From positions 1 to 64,000 of the forward strand of contig NW_025940776.1 of the NCBI RefSeq assembly GCF_000764305.2: a DNA stretch of 64,000 nt, in the 5' to 3' direction. Source of the stretch: Hyalella azteca (Eukaryota > Arthropoda > Malacostraca > Amphipoda > Hyalellidae). The stretch's first letter is position 1. Every line of letters starts with the position of its first letter. Below, piece by piece: positions 55,201-64,000 of this stretch. The notes beneath the pieces were generated by a model that was given only the letters and a program-made list of their open reading frames with translations, did no database searches and was not told the origin of the DNA. The position numbers and the translations under genes are program-made.

Positions 55201-56211
55201 CCACCTGCCAGCACCCGCCACCCACCTGCCAGCACCCGCCACCCACCTGAGCGTCCTGCTGGAAGTGCAACAAGAGCAGCACCCGCCACCCACCTGGCAG
55301 GCCCCTGGGAGCGTCCTGCTGGAAGTGCAACAAGAGCTTCTCCGCCGCTCTGCCCTCCTGGCAGTCTGCCTCTGCTGTCACTCCTGTAGTGATGGTAACT
55401 GTGAGCGTTCTCTGAGAGCAGCAAATGCTCACTGAGCGCAGCACGTGCTCATTGAGCGCAGCACGTGCTCACTGAGCGCAGCACATGCTCAAACAAGGCT
55501 TACGATGGTCGTAAAGTCGTAACTCATTGCAGTTCTTTATTTCAGTGGCCAATCATACATATATAAAATTGCACAAACTCACGATCTTCATTGAACTTAA
55601 TGTCGCCGTATCAATTTATTAGATATAAAATGTACAAAAGAAAGGCAAAATCTTACACTTTAATATTGAGCGCAACTCTTACGCAGATATGGTAAATTCA
55701 ATTAAGTTACATTACCATCGCTCGGTCATGTTATAGGTCGAAATGATTTTCTTTTGTACAATATCGCAGCCATTATTGTTCAAGATGAAATAGTACGCAA
55801 TATTAAAACCTTTTAATAGTTAATTAAAAGGTTTTTGTCAGTTTACCGGAATTTGCGGTTTCACGGTTGGCTATCGTAAAAGGCTGTGGTCATTCCTATT
55901 TACCGCCATACGGTTACAATTGTTTAAACAGTTTCTGTTAGCACTATTTTCGACGTCTTAGTTTGTATTATTTATAATTTCAGAGTTAGCATTATGAGCA
56001 GTGCGGCAGTTTATGATAGTCTCAATATCACAGTTTATATTATTTACGATGTCACAGCTAGTAAACATTATTCGTAAGGAGGCAGTCAACGCTGTTGACT
56101 ATGTTGCTGCTATTTTTAATTTTCTGAATTATATGCTTCAATAATTCAGATTTACTCACTTGCAGCAATCAGGGATATCACCGCAAACGTGGTCCAGTGG
56201 TGTGATCCCAT
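46250..56211 (-). CDS. Secreted two-domain TULIP protein (JHBP/takeout or group-7-allergen-like), partial
   Basis: Nine minus-strand exons with GT-AG edges and matching phases: 56211-56160 (ATG in CACCATGG; signal peptide MGSHHWTTFAVISLIAA), 55383-55294 (ADCQEGRAAEKLLLHFQQD), 54997-54864 (LPPWMPLMTPLQVGPVTLL), 54380-54207 (VEGVYEIPGLWW, FNLTLTNISAD), 52728-52336 (TKPTILAFANHQIRRGL, a Ser/Pro and acidic linker, then DPLYLPNITLNVLDIAE), 49642-49521 (HSMSINNLKQVTQVQHLALD), 48442-48300, 47258-47128 (TDYFAQRVIDGMRTKFGDS) and 46319-46250. That is 1309 coding bases, open at the 3' end. The order Pro-rich start, amphipathic strands and C-terminal helix occurs twice, as in arthropod JHBP-type proteins that bind lipids in haemolymph. 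Sequons (NFT, NLT, NIS, NIT) fit secretion. The domain-1 helical part between 54207 and 52728 is probably missing (coding-looking pieces near 53867-53764 and 53700-53590; N gap). Confidence 0.65.
46690..47127 (-). repeat. ~46-base minisatellite repeating an exon 3' end and its 5' splice site
   Basis: Starts exactly at the donor of exon 47258-47128. On the minus strand each unit reads like GAGCGCCTCTTCTACTCTCC, then ATCGTCAAG|GTGAGGCGCCTG. About ten units. Most keep AAG|GTGAGG; those near 46763 and 46798 are altered. The array therefore copies the last ~25 coding bases and the first ~20 intron bases. Confidence 0.85.
47259..47570 (-). repeat. ~89-base tandem array repeating a 3' splice site
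   Basis: Immediately upstream (minus strand) of the same exon. Four units (about 47241, 47331, 47420 and 47509) each contain GTCTCGCGTTGCAG|TTGTGTTC, that is the polypyrimidine-poor tract, the acceptor AG and the first exon bases. The last unit is the least conserved. Confidence 0.85.
47690..48032 (-). pseudogene. Tc1-like transposase fragment
   Basis: The minus strand reads KTVCRELQKFGLYVKAAIRK (paired HTH end) near 47960-47890, then CKNVIFSDE near 47805-47775 (first catalytic Asp) and FGRVYVWRE near 47755-47730. The second and third catalytic blocks are not found. It lies within an intron of the secreted-protein gene. Confidence 0.7.
48019..48183. repeat. Inverted repeat at the Tc1 fragment's edge
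   Basis: Arms 48019-48092 and about 48110-48183 are reverse complements (AACGACACT...ATTCC(T)TAAATTGTA and TACAATTTGAGGAAT...AGTGTCGTT), with ATGACTTTTACTATTATGAC at the inner ends. Probably a transposon terminal region joined head to head. Confidence 0.7.
48885..48999 (+). mobile_element. LINE 3' UTR with ATGTT tail
   Basis: AAAAGGAAAAGAATCGGCGA followed by (ATGTT)n at 48981-48999; same family as 42856-43203. It is an extreme 5'-truncated insertion in an intron. Confidence 0.7.
50050..51500 (-). pseudogene. LINE reverse transcriptase remnant
   Basis: Minus-strand LINE in intron 52335-49643. 51492-50920 is the endonuclease-RT linker (RRNYVDLLRFKRESYRR, ALWRSLDKLLGR). 50594-50379 holds ALALFDLSAAFDTVDYATLL (RT motif with catalytic Asp). 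50335-50147 holds CGVPQGSILGPILFL and MFTDDTQIYS (catalytic YADD as FTDD). It is a different, more GC-rich family than the 32-34 kb LINE. Frame changes between blocks show it is dead. Confidence 0.85.
51540..51775 (-). repeat. ~31-base diverged repeat with AAGTGAGTAATATTAACC
   Basis: Eight degraded units of CAGGTTAATATTACTCACTTCTGC (plus-strand reading). On the minus strand several keep GCAGAAGTGAGTA, the same donor-like core as the 63-base array beside it. Another two units are at 49998-50048, on the far side of the LINE insertion. Confidence 0.7.
51840..52335 (-). repeat. 63-base minisatellite repeating an exon 3' end and its 5' splice site
   Basis: Begins exactly at the donor of exon 52728-52336. 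Eight units of 63 bases (landmark GGATGATAACTACTCAC at 51878, 51941, 52004, 52067, 52130, 52193, 52256 and a variant at 52319). On the minus strand each unit is ATTGCAGAA|GTGAGTAG plus 20-30 intron bases plus a copy of the exon end (CTGCCCAACATCACC). Six of eight retain GT at the donor; the units near 51890 and 52079 have GA. Because 63 is a multiple of three, the exon frame stays open through the array as 21-residue repeats. Confidence 0.9.
52969..53005. other. Nextera mate-pair junction adapter (assembly artefact)
   Basis: TGTCTCTTATACACATCT directly followed by AGATGTGTATAAGAGACAG: the Tn5 mosaic end in both orientations, 37 of the 38 bases of the circularisation junction used in Nextera mate-pair libraries. 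Not genomic. Confidence 0.95.
53006..53172. other. Chimeric 167-base copy of 49143-49309
   Basis: Identical to 49143-49309 except one base (GAAC versus GAAG). It starts at the first base after the adapter and ends at the N gap, so it is the other side of a mate-pair junction assembled as sequence. Confidence 0.9.
53173..53501. other. Assembly gap (329 N)
   Basis: Run of N following the chimeric piece. Sequence just after it (53502-53580) resembles 48700-48780. Confidence 0.99.
53970..54115. repeat. Short tandem array TTACACTGCCAACATGATG
   Basis: Four to five irregular units of CCCTTACACTG(C/T)CAACATGATGAAAA with GATGTTCCCATGAT, in an intron of the secreted-protein gene. Confidence 0.8.
55171..55293 (-). 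repeat. 21-base minisatellite repeating a 5' splice site
   Basis: Starts exactly at the donor of exon 55383-55294. On the minus strand: CTGCCAG|GTGGGTGGCGGGTG, then a ~50-base duplicate of exon sequence (CACTTCCAGCAGGACGCTCAG) with its own GTGGGT, then three further 21-base units GCAGGTGGGTGGCGGGTGCTG, the last changed to CATGTGGG. Only the first donor gives the phase needed by the next exon. Confidence 0.85.
55421..55492. repeat. 22-23-base tandem repeat GAGCGCAGCACGTGCTCAC
   Basis: About four units in intron 1 close to the acceptor at 55384. Each unit contains an E-box-like, self-complementary GCACGTGC. Confidence 0.75.
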
Positions 56212-57660
56212 GGTGACTTCCTGACTTTCGATTGTTAATTTTAGAAGTTTGAGAAATGTTTATTTCACACAAGAAAGTTGGATTGAATTGATATATTTTA
56301 CTGTTGATCAGCGGAGAATGTTTCACATATACCTGGTGAGTTTCATCATATTCATATAAAAAGTATAAAATTAAAGGCACACGAGTAGTTTTGAATAAAA
56401 AATTACCAGTCTAAGTCTGGCCTAGAATATATATATATCCATATTTCTTTGGCACTCTCCTCTCCCAATGCACCATATAAGGCGGCTGAGGGTCTCTTAA
56501 ATGAAGGAATACCACCACAACCGAGCTTATTTTATCCAGCCCTAGCTAGTAAAATTTACCGCTAATGTCGTTACCGTGGCTGTTGGTCCCGGACGGAAGA
56601 ACTGATTTGGAGTAACATCCAGTCCTAAATTTAGCTGTGGCAGAAAGTCTTGCATACGAATACAGGAGGCGATAATAAAATAAATATCATAGACTATAAT
56701 ATAATAGTATAAGATTTTTTTGCAACGATATAGTAAAGGTTCAAATGTAAATAATATTTTTTTTAAATGTCATAACTCATAAGTAATTCCATGAATAGTT
56801 CAGCTTCAAGTAAAATAAGTAAGAGAGATACCTCACCGGACACAGAATATTTAACATCTTGAATTCCTCAACATTATTAACACCAAACCAGGAATTGCTT
56901 GCGAATTGCACATAAAAGACAAGTTCCAAACTAGGCCGTCTAGTACCGCATAATGTATCGTACGTACTATATCGCATAATATATATAACGTAGAAGTGAT
57001 GATCAAAATATCTGCGTACGTTGACACTACTAACAGGCGATGAACTTTTCAATTCAATCTCACAAAACACGCATGAAATGTTGACTTCAAAACTGCGCAC
57101 AAAGCAAACCCAGTCGTGAGAGGAACTCCCATGCACTGACGCCTCGAAACTTTGAACACCTCGCGGGGAATGACGTTGAGGAGGCAGCTACCTTGGGCAC
57201 CAAACAACCGTCCTCTGTTTGACTCTTCATGTTTGAGTCTTTGTTTGATTCCGTGATTATTCCTTGTAACTTGTGCTTGTGCTTCTCACGAAGCCGCACC
57301 TAAACTTTTTCCTGAGTATAATTTCGTGTTTGCAGATATCATAGCAAGCAGATATTAGTCTTTAGAGCAATTAAATTACACTACCGATTTAGTGAGTCAA
57401 AATAAACTAAACTCGTAGACTCGAATAACTCGTACATTAATTATCAGGTTTGCGTGACCTGAGCACCGTTTCAGGGTTTCGTGGTCTAATTCCATTTATT
57501 TATAATCCTATTAGTTGGCCGCAGGAGCGTGTGGCCAGAAAGGCACCACGGACAACCGTGAAATCAAGGTAAAAAATTGTTATTCACTGATGCGACGAGA
57601 AATTTGTATAAATTAGTGCATTGCGCAATTGGATTTTTGTTGTGAATTTATTTTTATTGA
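56212..57660. other. 5' flank of the secreted-protein gene
   Basis: No upstream coding exon found. A promoter was not identified. A (TA)n run is at 56430-56440. The stretch 57299-57090 (minus) is open and has a donor-like CCCAAG|GTAGCT, so a 5' untranslated exon is possible but unsupported. Confidence 0.3.
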
Positions 57661-58085
57661 ATACATCATGCGGTTGGATTATATGAAATTAATTTTTTCA
57701 GTGCATCATGCGATAGGATTCTTTGGAAAATATTTTGATTAAGAGCATCAAGCGATGGGATTCACGGGATTGGCGAATCCCATCAAACTATAGGATTCAA
57801 ACTGTGACTCATCGGTGCCGCTACGATTCCACTTACGAATTCCACTACGATTCTACAAGTGATGACTACAACTTCGCTACATTTCTGTACGGCCAACATC
57901 AACGCCACAGTCGCGTCGGCCGTGATTCAATTTCGAGACAACACGAGACTACTACTCCGTGGAACCGCTCCTACTCCAGTACTACTCCGCGGGACCGCTT
58001 CCACGGGACCGCTCCTATTCCAGTACTACTCCATGGGGCCGCTTCTACTCCAGTGCTACACCACGGGACCGCTCCATGGATCAAC
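57661..58085. repeat. Two irregular tandem arrays
   Basis: 57661-57765: three units with CATCATGCGAT(A/T)GGATT-type cores, and one more at 58518. 57950-58080: about four units of GGGACCGCTCCTACTCCAGT with ACTACTCC, giving long overlapping open frames without protein character. Confidence 0.6.
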
Positions 58086-58159
58086 GTTTCCCTATTCGAA
58101 CAGCGATTAGAGACTTGTTATTTTGAAGTCTTTTATTCAAATCTCTGCTTAACAGTTTA

Positions 58160-59149
58160 GAGTGATGTTTCCATAGTGATTAAAAGTGTTTAGAATGTAT
58201 TTTAATATCTTTCCCAACAGTGATTTTGTAACTTTGGATGTGCACTTGATTATCGTTACTCAAATTCAAATGTAAAAGTACAATTCCCCTCATTTACTAC
58301 ATTTGCTTGCATAAATTCCTATAGAGCCTCTTAACGCAAACGCGCCTAATTCACCGTCTCAGGACAGATATACGCTACCATTATTAACGTATTTTCAATG
58401 CAGTAGGAGTGAGAAGAAATTTTCGAATTTAAAATGCAATAAAAATAAAATAAACGTATAAATATAACCGACATCATACAGATGGGCCTCATGAAAAATT
58501 ATCTTTATTATTAAGTGCATCATAGGATAGGATTTATGGGAAATTATTACACAGAGCCTCAGGCAACGCGATTGGTATCGGAAAGTATTATCTGGTGCCT
58601 CATCAAAAATTGAAAAGCAAAGAAATTGTCTCATAAATTCGTCTTATCTTCATAGAAAACGTTTCGAACACTTGCTCAATCATCGGTTAAAATTTTTTAG
58701 AAAATATTATCATACAATCCATAGAGACAAGATAAATTTACACGTAGTTATTCAAGCCAAAATAAGGAGAAAGAAACGAGCCAGAAACATAAAACCTTAT
58801 TATTGACAATTTCAAGTGGGTATGAACTGTACCGACGCAGGGACTCTTAAATCGTAAAATCATTAGCACCAGAGGTAAAACCTAGCATCTTGAGATCGCT
58901 CTTTGACACAGTTCAGCGTTACGGCGCATAACAGAGTGAGGCGGATTAACAAGGAGCAATTCCGAACGATAATTCCTGCAGCTGTGATCAGCAACCTGGA
59001 CGTAGAATTTATATGCAAACGTCAATCCGTCGCTGATGCGCACCGCACACTAATGTATCCATTAGCCAAGGAAGACCGTAACTGAGGATGAATAACGTAC
59101 AAAAACTTGAAGATGGAACCAATTAAGAAGTTATTCACCCGTAATACAT
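58160..59149. other. Unassigned stretch
   Basis: No recognised gene. The 60-codon frame at 58903-59085 lies just before the PLE remnant and may belong to it, but I see no PLE motif in it. Confidence 0.3.
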
Positions 59150-59400
59150 GCGAGTTATGCATGATCATTACGAATCACATCTTGCTCATCCGTCTCATTT
59201 TGCTGTGCGCCTCTACATTGAACTGCGTGACGTGACTGTGTCTCAGAGAGACTTCAAGGCCCTTGGTTGTACCTCTGATGCTTCAGATTTAAGTATTTTA
59301 TAAAACCTGCATATATAGACGAAAATTTTGTCTACATAATGCAAACGGTTCATATCCACCTGAAGTTGTCAATCGGTAATTTCTTTATGTTCCTTATTTC
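59150..59400 (+). pseudogene. Penelope-like element, 3' GIY-YIG end
   Basis: The conceptual reading HLAHPSHFAVRLYIELRDV, then VSQRDFKALGCTSDASDL, aligns with the C-terminal end of the PLE at 1560-1670 (LSKPPHSSVRLHAEQCNV, ESDFRILGSTSGFSDL). The following NLHI...KILST also matches. It is an older, more diverged copy of a related PLE. Confidence 0.7.
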
Positions 59401-60039
59401 GTTTTTGTTTCCATAGGTTTTAATCGTCTTCGTGACAGAACAATTGCATGGTTAACTTCAGTGCGACACCTGCAGTGCTCGGTCTGGTGCTTTAGTCCAC
59501 ACAGTGGCTTAATTGTACACGTCTCGACTTAATTGTGTTGAATAGTTAAAACCGTTGTTAGTTTTAATCTGAATATTTGCATATTTGTGCAAAATGTGTC
59601 ACGCGACTGCAATCTAATTTATATATCAAATAGGATTTTTCTAAATCCCGTCATACATGTTATGCATACAGCATAGCATCCTCGTTGATAAGTCCATTTT
59701 TGGCTGTGTCTATTATAAAACCAACCTTTACTATGGAGAAAGAAGACATTCTGAGCCGCAGCTGAACATAGCAGAAATTTTCGTCAACCTCCCATCATGA
59801 AGATTCGTCGACTAGTATTAGCTGCGAGTATTCGCTGGTAGTTTTCGCATTTCATAAAATGTGATGACTTATTTTTCAGATGTAGGTTATTCTGATGCAG
59901 GATGCATTAGCATCCTGCATCAGAATCTTGCAGGTGATGCAGGATGCATTAGCACCTGCTGATGCAAGTAGATGATGCAAATACGGAAAAACGATCGGCA
60001 TTTCTGAAGCTAGCCGATTTTTAAATTTGCATCGACCAA
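59401..60039. other. Unassigned stretch with a short hairpin
   Basis: 59890-59960 has GATGCAGGATGCATTAGCA repeated and inverted (TGCTAATGCATCCTGCATC-like). Otherwise nothing recognised. Confidence 0.4.
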
Positions 60040-60380
60040 GAGCCGTATTCGTATAGCCATATAACTAGCAAACGAGGGCAAAATAGACAAAATTGCCACG
60101 AGCTAAATATCACCGTTGGGAGTTTAGGTAGGTACATGAATACGAAGTTTCGTTCAAATCTGTTCACTTTTTCAGAAGAAATTTCTTGACCGCCGCAAAT
60201 TTAAACAGGTATTGCTATTTAAATCACGAATGAAGGTGAAATGAAAAAAAAAACGCAAGCAAAGGCAAAATCGAATTTTTTTCCATAAATTAAACGTCAT
60301 CGTTTGGTAGTTAGAAACTTAGAATGTTGTATATTCAACATTTCGTTTAAATTTTTTCAGTAGTTTGGAAGAAATTAATT
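60040..60380. repeat. Dispersed repeat, relative of 34615-34960
   Basis: See the copy at 34615-34960. Same order of landmarks at lower identity. Confidence 0.6.
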
Positions 60381-61840
60381 TATCGTCAACATAATTGGAA
60401 TATAGTTTTTGCTATCCAAATGAAGTAAAATGAAATATGTAAATCGTGATATGAGGGATTTTACACTTTAGTCTTGAAATCAAACTTGTGGAAGAATAAC
60501 AAAGTGAATATTTTATAGATGTTTTGGCAGTTCATTTGTTTTGAAGATTCACGGCATCGATTGGATAACAGGATACAAAATGGCGTCAACCATGGTTGAC
60601 TTTTCAAGCGACTTTCGAATTAATAATTGTCGCCAAAAAACAATTAAGTCAATTATCATATATAAATGTGATAGACAAGCTTCAATCTGTTATTTATACG
60701 TGAAAATTGTCATCTATGGGTAGTTAATGGTTTATCTTTCCTTCTATTAATTGCTTTTAGCGGTGGCGTGGTTGTTGAAGAGACTTGTGCGTTTGAAATT
60801 AGCACTTACTCAGCAAGTTAGCACTTAGCAGTGCAGCCAGTTAAAATACGATTATCAGAAATTCGTTAGTTTCTTGTTTGTCAGCTCTTAAAATACTCTG
60901 TTTTTCTGCTGTTTTGGCTTTATATACAATATTGAATGCTAATATGTGAAAAAAGTTAATATCGCAAATTATGGTTTAGGCTACGCCGCTACGGTATTGG
61001 TATATCAGCAATCAGCATCACTGCATCAAATGTCTATATTGTCTATAATTATTATCACTCCCAGCCCCTGGTCCCTCCCAGATCCCATACTTCATTCCAT
61101 CCCATTATTCCCATATCATGCAAGTTGCAACCACTTCATTTCATCCCCTATCATGTAAAATATAAATTTTGTGGTCAAGACACTTAGTCTCTTACTACAG
61201 GTGGGTGGGGGAAATAGGTGTGACCGTGAGTGTCTGTGAGTGACTGTGACTAAAACTGAAAGATATGAATGGTATTATTGGTATAAATTTGCCAAAAGCA
61301 GAATTGAACAGAATAAATTACAGTTTCATGGTTTCTGCACCATAAGACAGTAAGACTTATAAATAAATTATAAATAAATGATGAATAAATGATAAATTAA
61401 TAATAATAAATTCATAATAAAAAGAACAGATTTTAAAAAATTGCTGGTTTAACACTTGGCTGGACTGGATTCACTGGAACACTAGAAATCTGGAATGACT
61501 AGCCTACATGATCTGTAATCTTTTTTGCATCAATTTCAAACTTGATGTGAATGAACTATGAACCACCACCATGACCATTCCAACGATTCTAGGGTACAAT
61601 ATAGGTACACTGATGGCCATAGTGACAAACCACTGATTTTTTAGAATCAGGTAATTTTTAATTTCTTCATTTACTCGCGATTTAAACCAATTTCATATGT
61701 ATGATAATGCAGGTAGCCTATCCAGAATACTTTACTGGTATACCTATATATAGGAGTAGGACTCAAAAATGAACTTGAGGGAGATTCTAAAAAACTCTTT
61801 GCTTTGCCACTATGTATTAGACAATAAGCACTCCTTCAAG
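60381..61840. other. Unassigned stretch
   Basis: AT-rich with short simple repeats (ATAAATTA at 61360-61430). No gene recognised. Confidence 0.35.
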
Positions 61841-61879
61841 TCTTCAACTTCTTCAAGAAGCATGTCACTCAGACCTCAG

Positions 61880-62655
61880 TGCACAGCAAAGGCAATGAAA
61901 GTCATCTGCATCATTTGCAAAACTTAGAACTATTGATCACCTAACCAAAAAGATATTTGTTCAACTGTGTAAGAGCTTTGTATGCCCACTTCTTGACATC
62001 TTGAGTACGGGCACTGTGTGTGGCAAGTCACTGGCAACCAGCACAGTGAGCACACAAGACTCTGTAGTGATATAGAAGACATCCAGACCCAGAGAAAAGC
62101 AACAAAACTCTTGGCATCATTAAAGGACAAACCCTACTCAGATAGGCTTAAGATGCTGAAGTTACCATGCTTGGAACACTGCTGGCTCAGGGGTGATATG
62201 ATTGAGGTTTATAAATTCCTGCATGGAGCCTACTATGACATCCCAGTGGGCCAGTCCCATGCCCTATTTTTGTGATGGCTACATGCTACAGCAAGAGACC
62301 TCCAAGAAAATTCTTTAAAACTCCAAAAAAAGCCACTTCAGAGTTCAGTCTGAACATTAGAAGTAACTTTTTCTCTCAACATATTATCACAAACTGGAAC
62401 AGCTTGCCAGAGAATGTTGTCTAAGCACTTTCTGTGGATACTTTCAAGAGTCGCCTTGATAAACATTGGCTTCATTTGCCTACTCTTTATGCTCCATCAT
62501 GCCAGAAATAGACACTAACTTTTTTTTTTGCAACCCAGCCACCCCCGCCTTTTGCTAATAGTACAAAAGTTAGTATAGTCTCGGAGAGATGAACAGGCCT
62601 CTGAGAAAGGCCTCAAGCGTCTAACTTGTCTAGTCAAGTCAAGTCAAGTGTTGTG
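61880..62655 (+). pseudogene. Jockey/CR1-like LINE, C-terminal end with TCAAG tail
   Basis: KIFVQLCKSFVCPLLD near 61950-61997, then DIQTQRKATKLLASLKDKPY, DRLKMLKLP and RGDMIEVYKFLHG in the 62018-62275 frame, and WNSLPENVV with FKSRLDKHW near 62393-62470. This is the post-RT segment of a LINE. It ends in (TCAAG)n at 62632-62650, a different tail from the ATGTT family. Confidence 0.78.
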
Positions 62656-63176
62656 TCAGCACTCAGCAGATGATAGGAAAAAGGATTTCATGATCCTTTT
62701 GCCTCTAGGTCCTAAGAGTAAGACTAAGAGGAGGCTGAGCTCTCTCCAATCTTGTTAAAGTATTTATTAGAGGCATTTGAGGTGTCATTTGATTACAAAG
62801 CTGATGTATACTGATCTGGGAATGCAATTGTAGCAATTTGTTGTGCTTGTAAACAAACCCTGCCTGAATATTATCTAATTTCATCACTGTTACAATGAGT
62901 GTCCTATCTTATCACTTATGATCCATGATGTCACTCGACTTTTCCTGCCAACTTCTGAGCTATGTATCCTCAGCGCCACCAATGCAGTAAGGAGTCTTGG
63001 CTTAGAAGAAATCAGCAGTTGTGTGGTGGGTTTCATGGAAAAGTAGTGGGTTGGAACTTGGGATTTTGGACTTTACAACTTTTCCCCCTCCCTGTCACCC
63101 TCTCCCCCAACTCCAGAATGTCACTATGCTCATGCATACACTCTGTATGAGTGTAGAATTTTAATCTGAAAACATT
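62656..63176. other. Unassigned stretch
   Basis: No gene recognised. Confidence 0.35.
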
Positions 63177-63838
63177 GAAAAAGCAAACGGTGAAATTACT
63201 TTATACATGAGATTGTTATTTGGTGTCCTGCCAATATTCAACAGTTCAACGTGTGTCGGGCAGATTTATGATTAAAGCGAAAAGCACACAACACATGAAT
63301 TTTGGAAATTTGATGGTGAACGTACAGCCTGACCCACGTTTTTTTGGGGCGAGCCATAATTTATTTTCTACTTTTTAGTCCACAAGAAAAACGTGTTTTT
63401 TAAAATTTTTTTAAAGTATTTTATTTTCTCCTTTTAGTCTGTTGCTATACATGAAAAACGTTGTTGCGAGCCAATTTACTTGACTTGGCGTACGTATTGA
63501 TGACATGCAGCGTCAGCGCCTGCTCGTCTATAACGTCAGCGCCCGCACGTCATACAATGTATATATTATATATATGTATATACTTTACTCAATTAAGCTA
63601 ATTTAGGTCTCTAATGGCTAGTTTTTATGATTGTATCTGAAATTGTTAGGCGAAAATAGCCTGCGTGCCGAATTTCAGATCTCTAGAGCAATGAGAAGTG
63701 GGCTAATTTTTGTTGGCAATGTTAACAACAAACAAACAAACGCAAAGCTGCTTAAAGAAAAACGTGTTAACAAACAGTGAAATTACTTTATACATGAGAT
63801 TGTTATTTGGTGTCTTGCCAATATTCAACAGTTCAACA
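63177..63838. repeat. CCACGTTTTT-family element between ~70-base direct repeats
   Basis: 63180-63248 (CGGTGAAATTACTTTATACA ... ATTCAACAGTTCAAC) is repeated at 63772-63836 with few changes. Between them are CCCACGTTTTTTTGGGGCG (63334), a pair of GAAAAACGTG words (63386, 63452), and a 3' part with GCCGAATTTCAGATCTCTAG. Related elements are at 17862-18634 and 21976-22120. Confidence 0.6.
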
Positions 63839-64000
63839 TTGTTGGTACATAAAAAGCAGCAAAAAGTTGAAAAAGTCTTCTAAAAATGAAAGCTTGCCAG
63901 TGGCCTGCTTGAGGGTACATCTGAAACTTAGGTGGATTGTATGGATGGTAGGGTTGTAAGAGTTGAAAGGGATGATGGCAGACCATTGTCTAAGTCATCA

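Noticed and set aside
57723..58160. 145-codon plus-strand open frame as a Ser/Thr-rich secreted protein
   Set aside because: The second half is a minisatellite and two frames are open over it. No signal peptide and no splice partner.

Overview
This is a repeat-rich, AT-rich stretch of an arthropod nuclear genome assembly. It has spliced genes with GT-AG introns, many eukaryotic transposon families, two runs of N, and no bacterial-type operons. A secreted lipid-binding-type (JHBP/takeout or group-7-allergen-like) gene and several Penelope-like, Jockey/CR1-like, hAT and Tc1/mariner remnants point to an arthropod. A crustacean is my best guess, but the sequence does not prove it.

Layout. 1-2022: 3' part of a dead Penelope-like element (PLE) with reverse transcriptase and GIY-YIG remnants. 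2034-5862: a block that recurs at 25698-28852 and carries exon 1 of an ankyrin-type gene (minus strand) and a LINE RNase H remnant. 5896-14309: transposon-rich DNA collinear with 18800-25687, ending in a second, 99.6% identical copy of the PLE. 14648-26543: a minus-strand ankyrin-repeat gene in at least eight recognisable exons. 28853-31900: minisatellites and dispersed repeats. 31904-45110: a near-perfect palindrome, LINE fragments, hAT MITEs, a duplicated tRNA-like unit, and (43236-43622) a two-exon gene for a predicted 57-residue secreted peptide. 46250-56211: a minus-strand gene of at least nine exons for a secreted protein that appears to hold two tandem TULIP-type domains. 57660-64000: minisatellites, a PLE remnant, a LINE remnant and DNA-transposon-like repeats.

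The most unusual signal is in the secreted-protein gene. Four of its exon/intron boundaries sit at the edge of tandem arrays that copy the boundary itself: three 5' splice-site arrays and one 3' splice-site array. Two further arrays elsewhere (about 29.5 kb and 35.6-36.5 kb) also repeat a consensus 5' splice site. Two assembly problems need attention: a Nextera mate-pair junction adapter at 52969-53005 joined to a 167-base copy of sequence from 49143, and a block order (PLE 3' half plus right flank placed before left flank plus PLE 5' half) that is either a tandem duplication or a misjoin.
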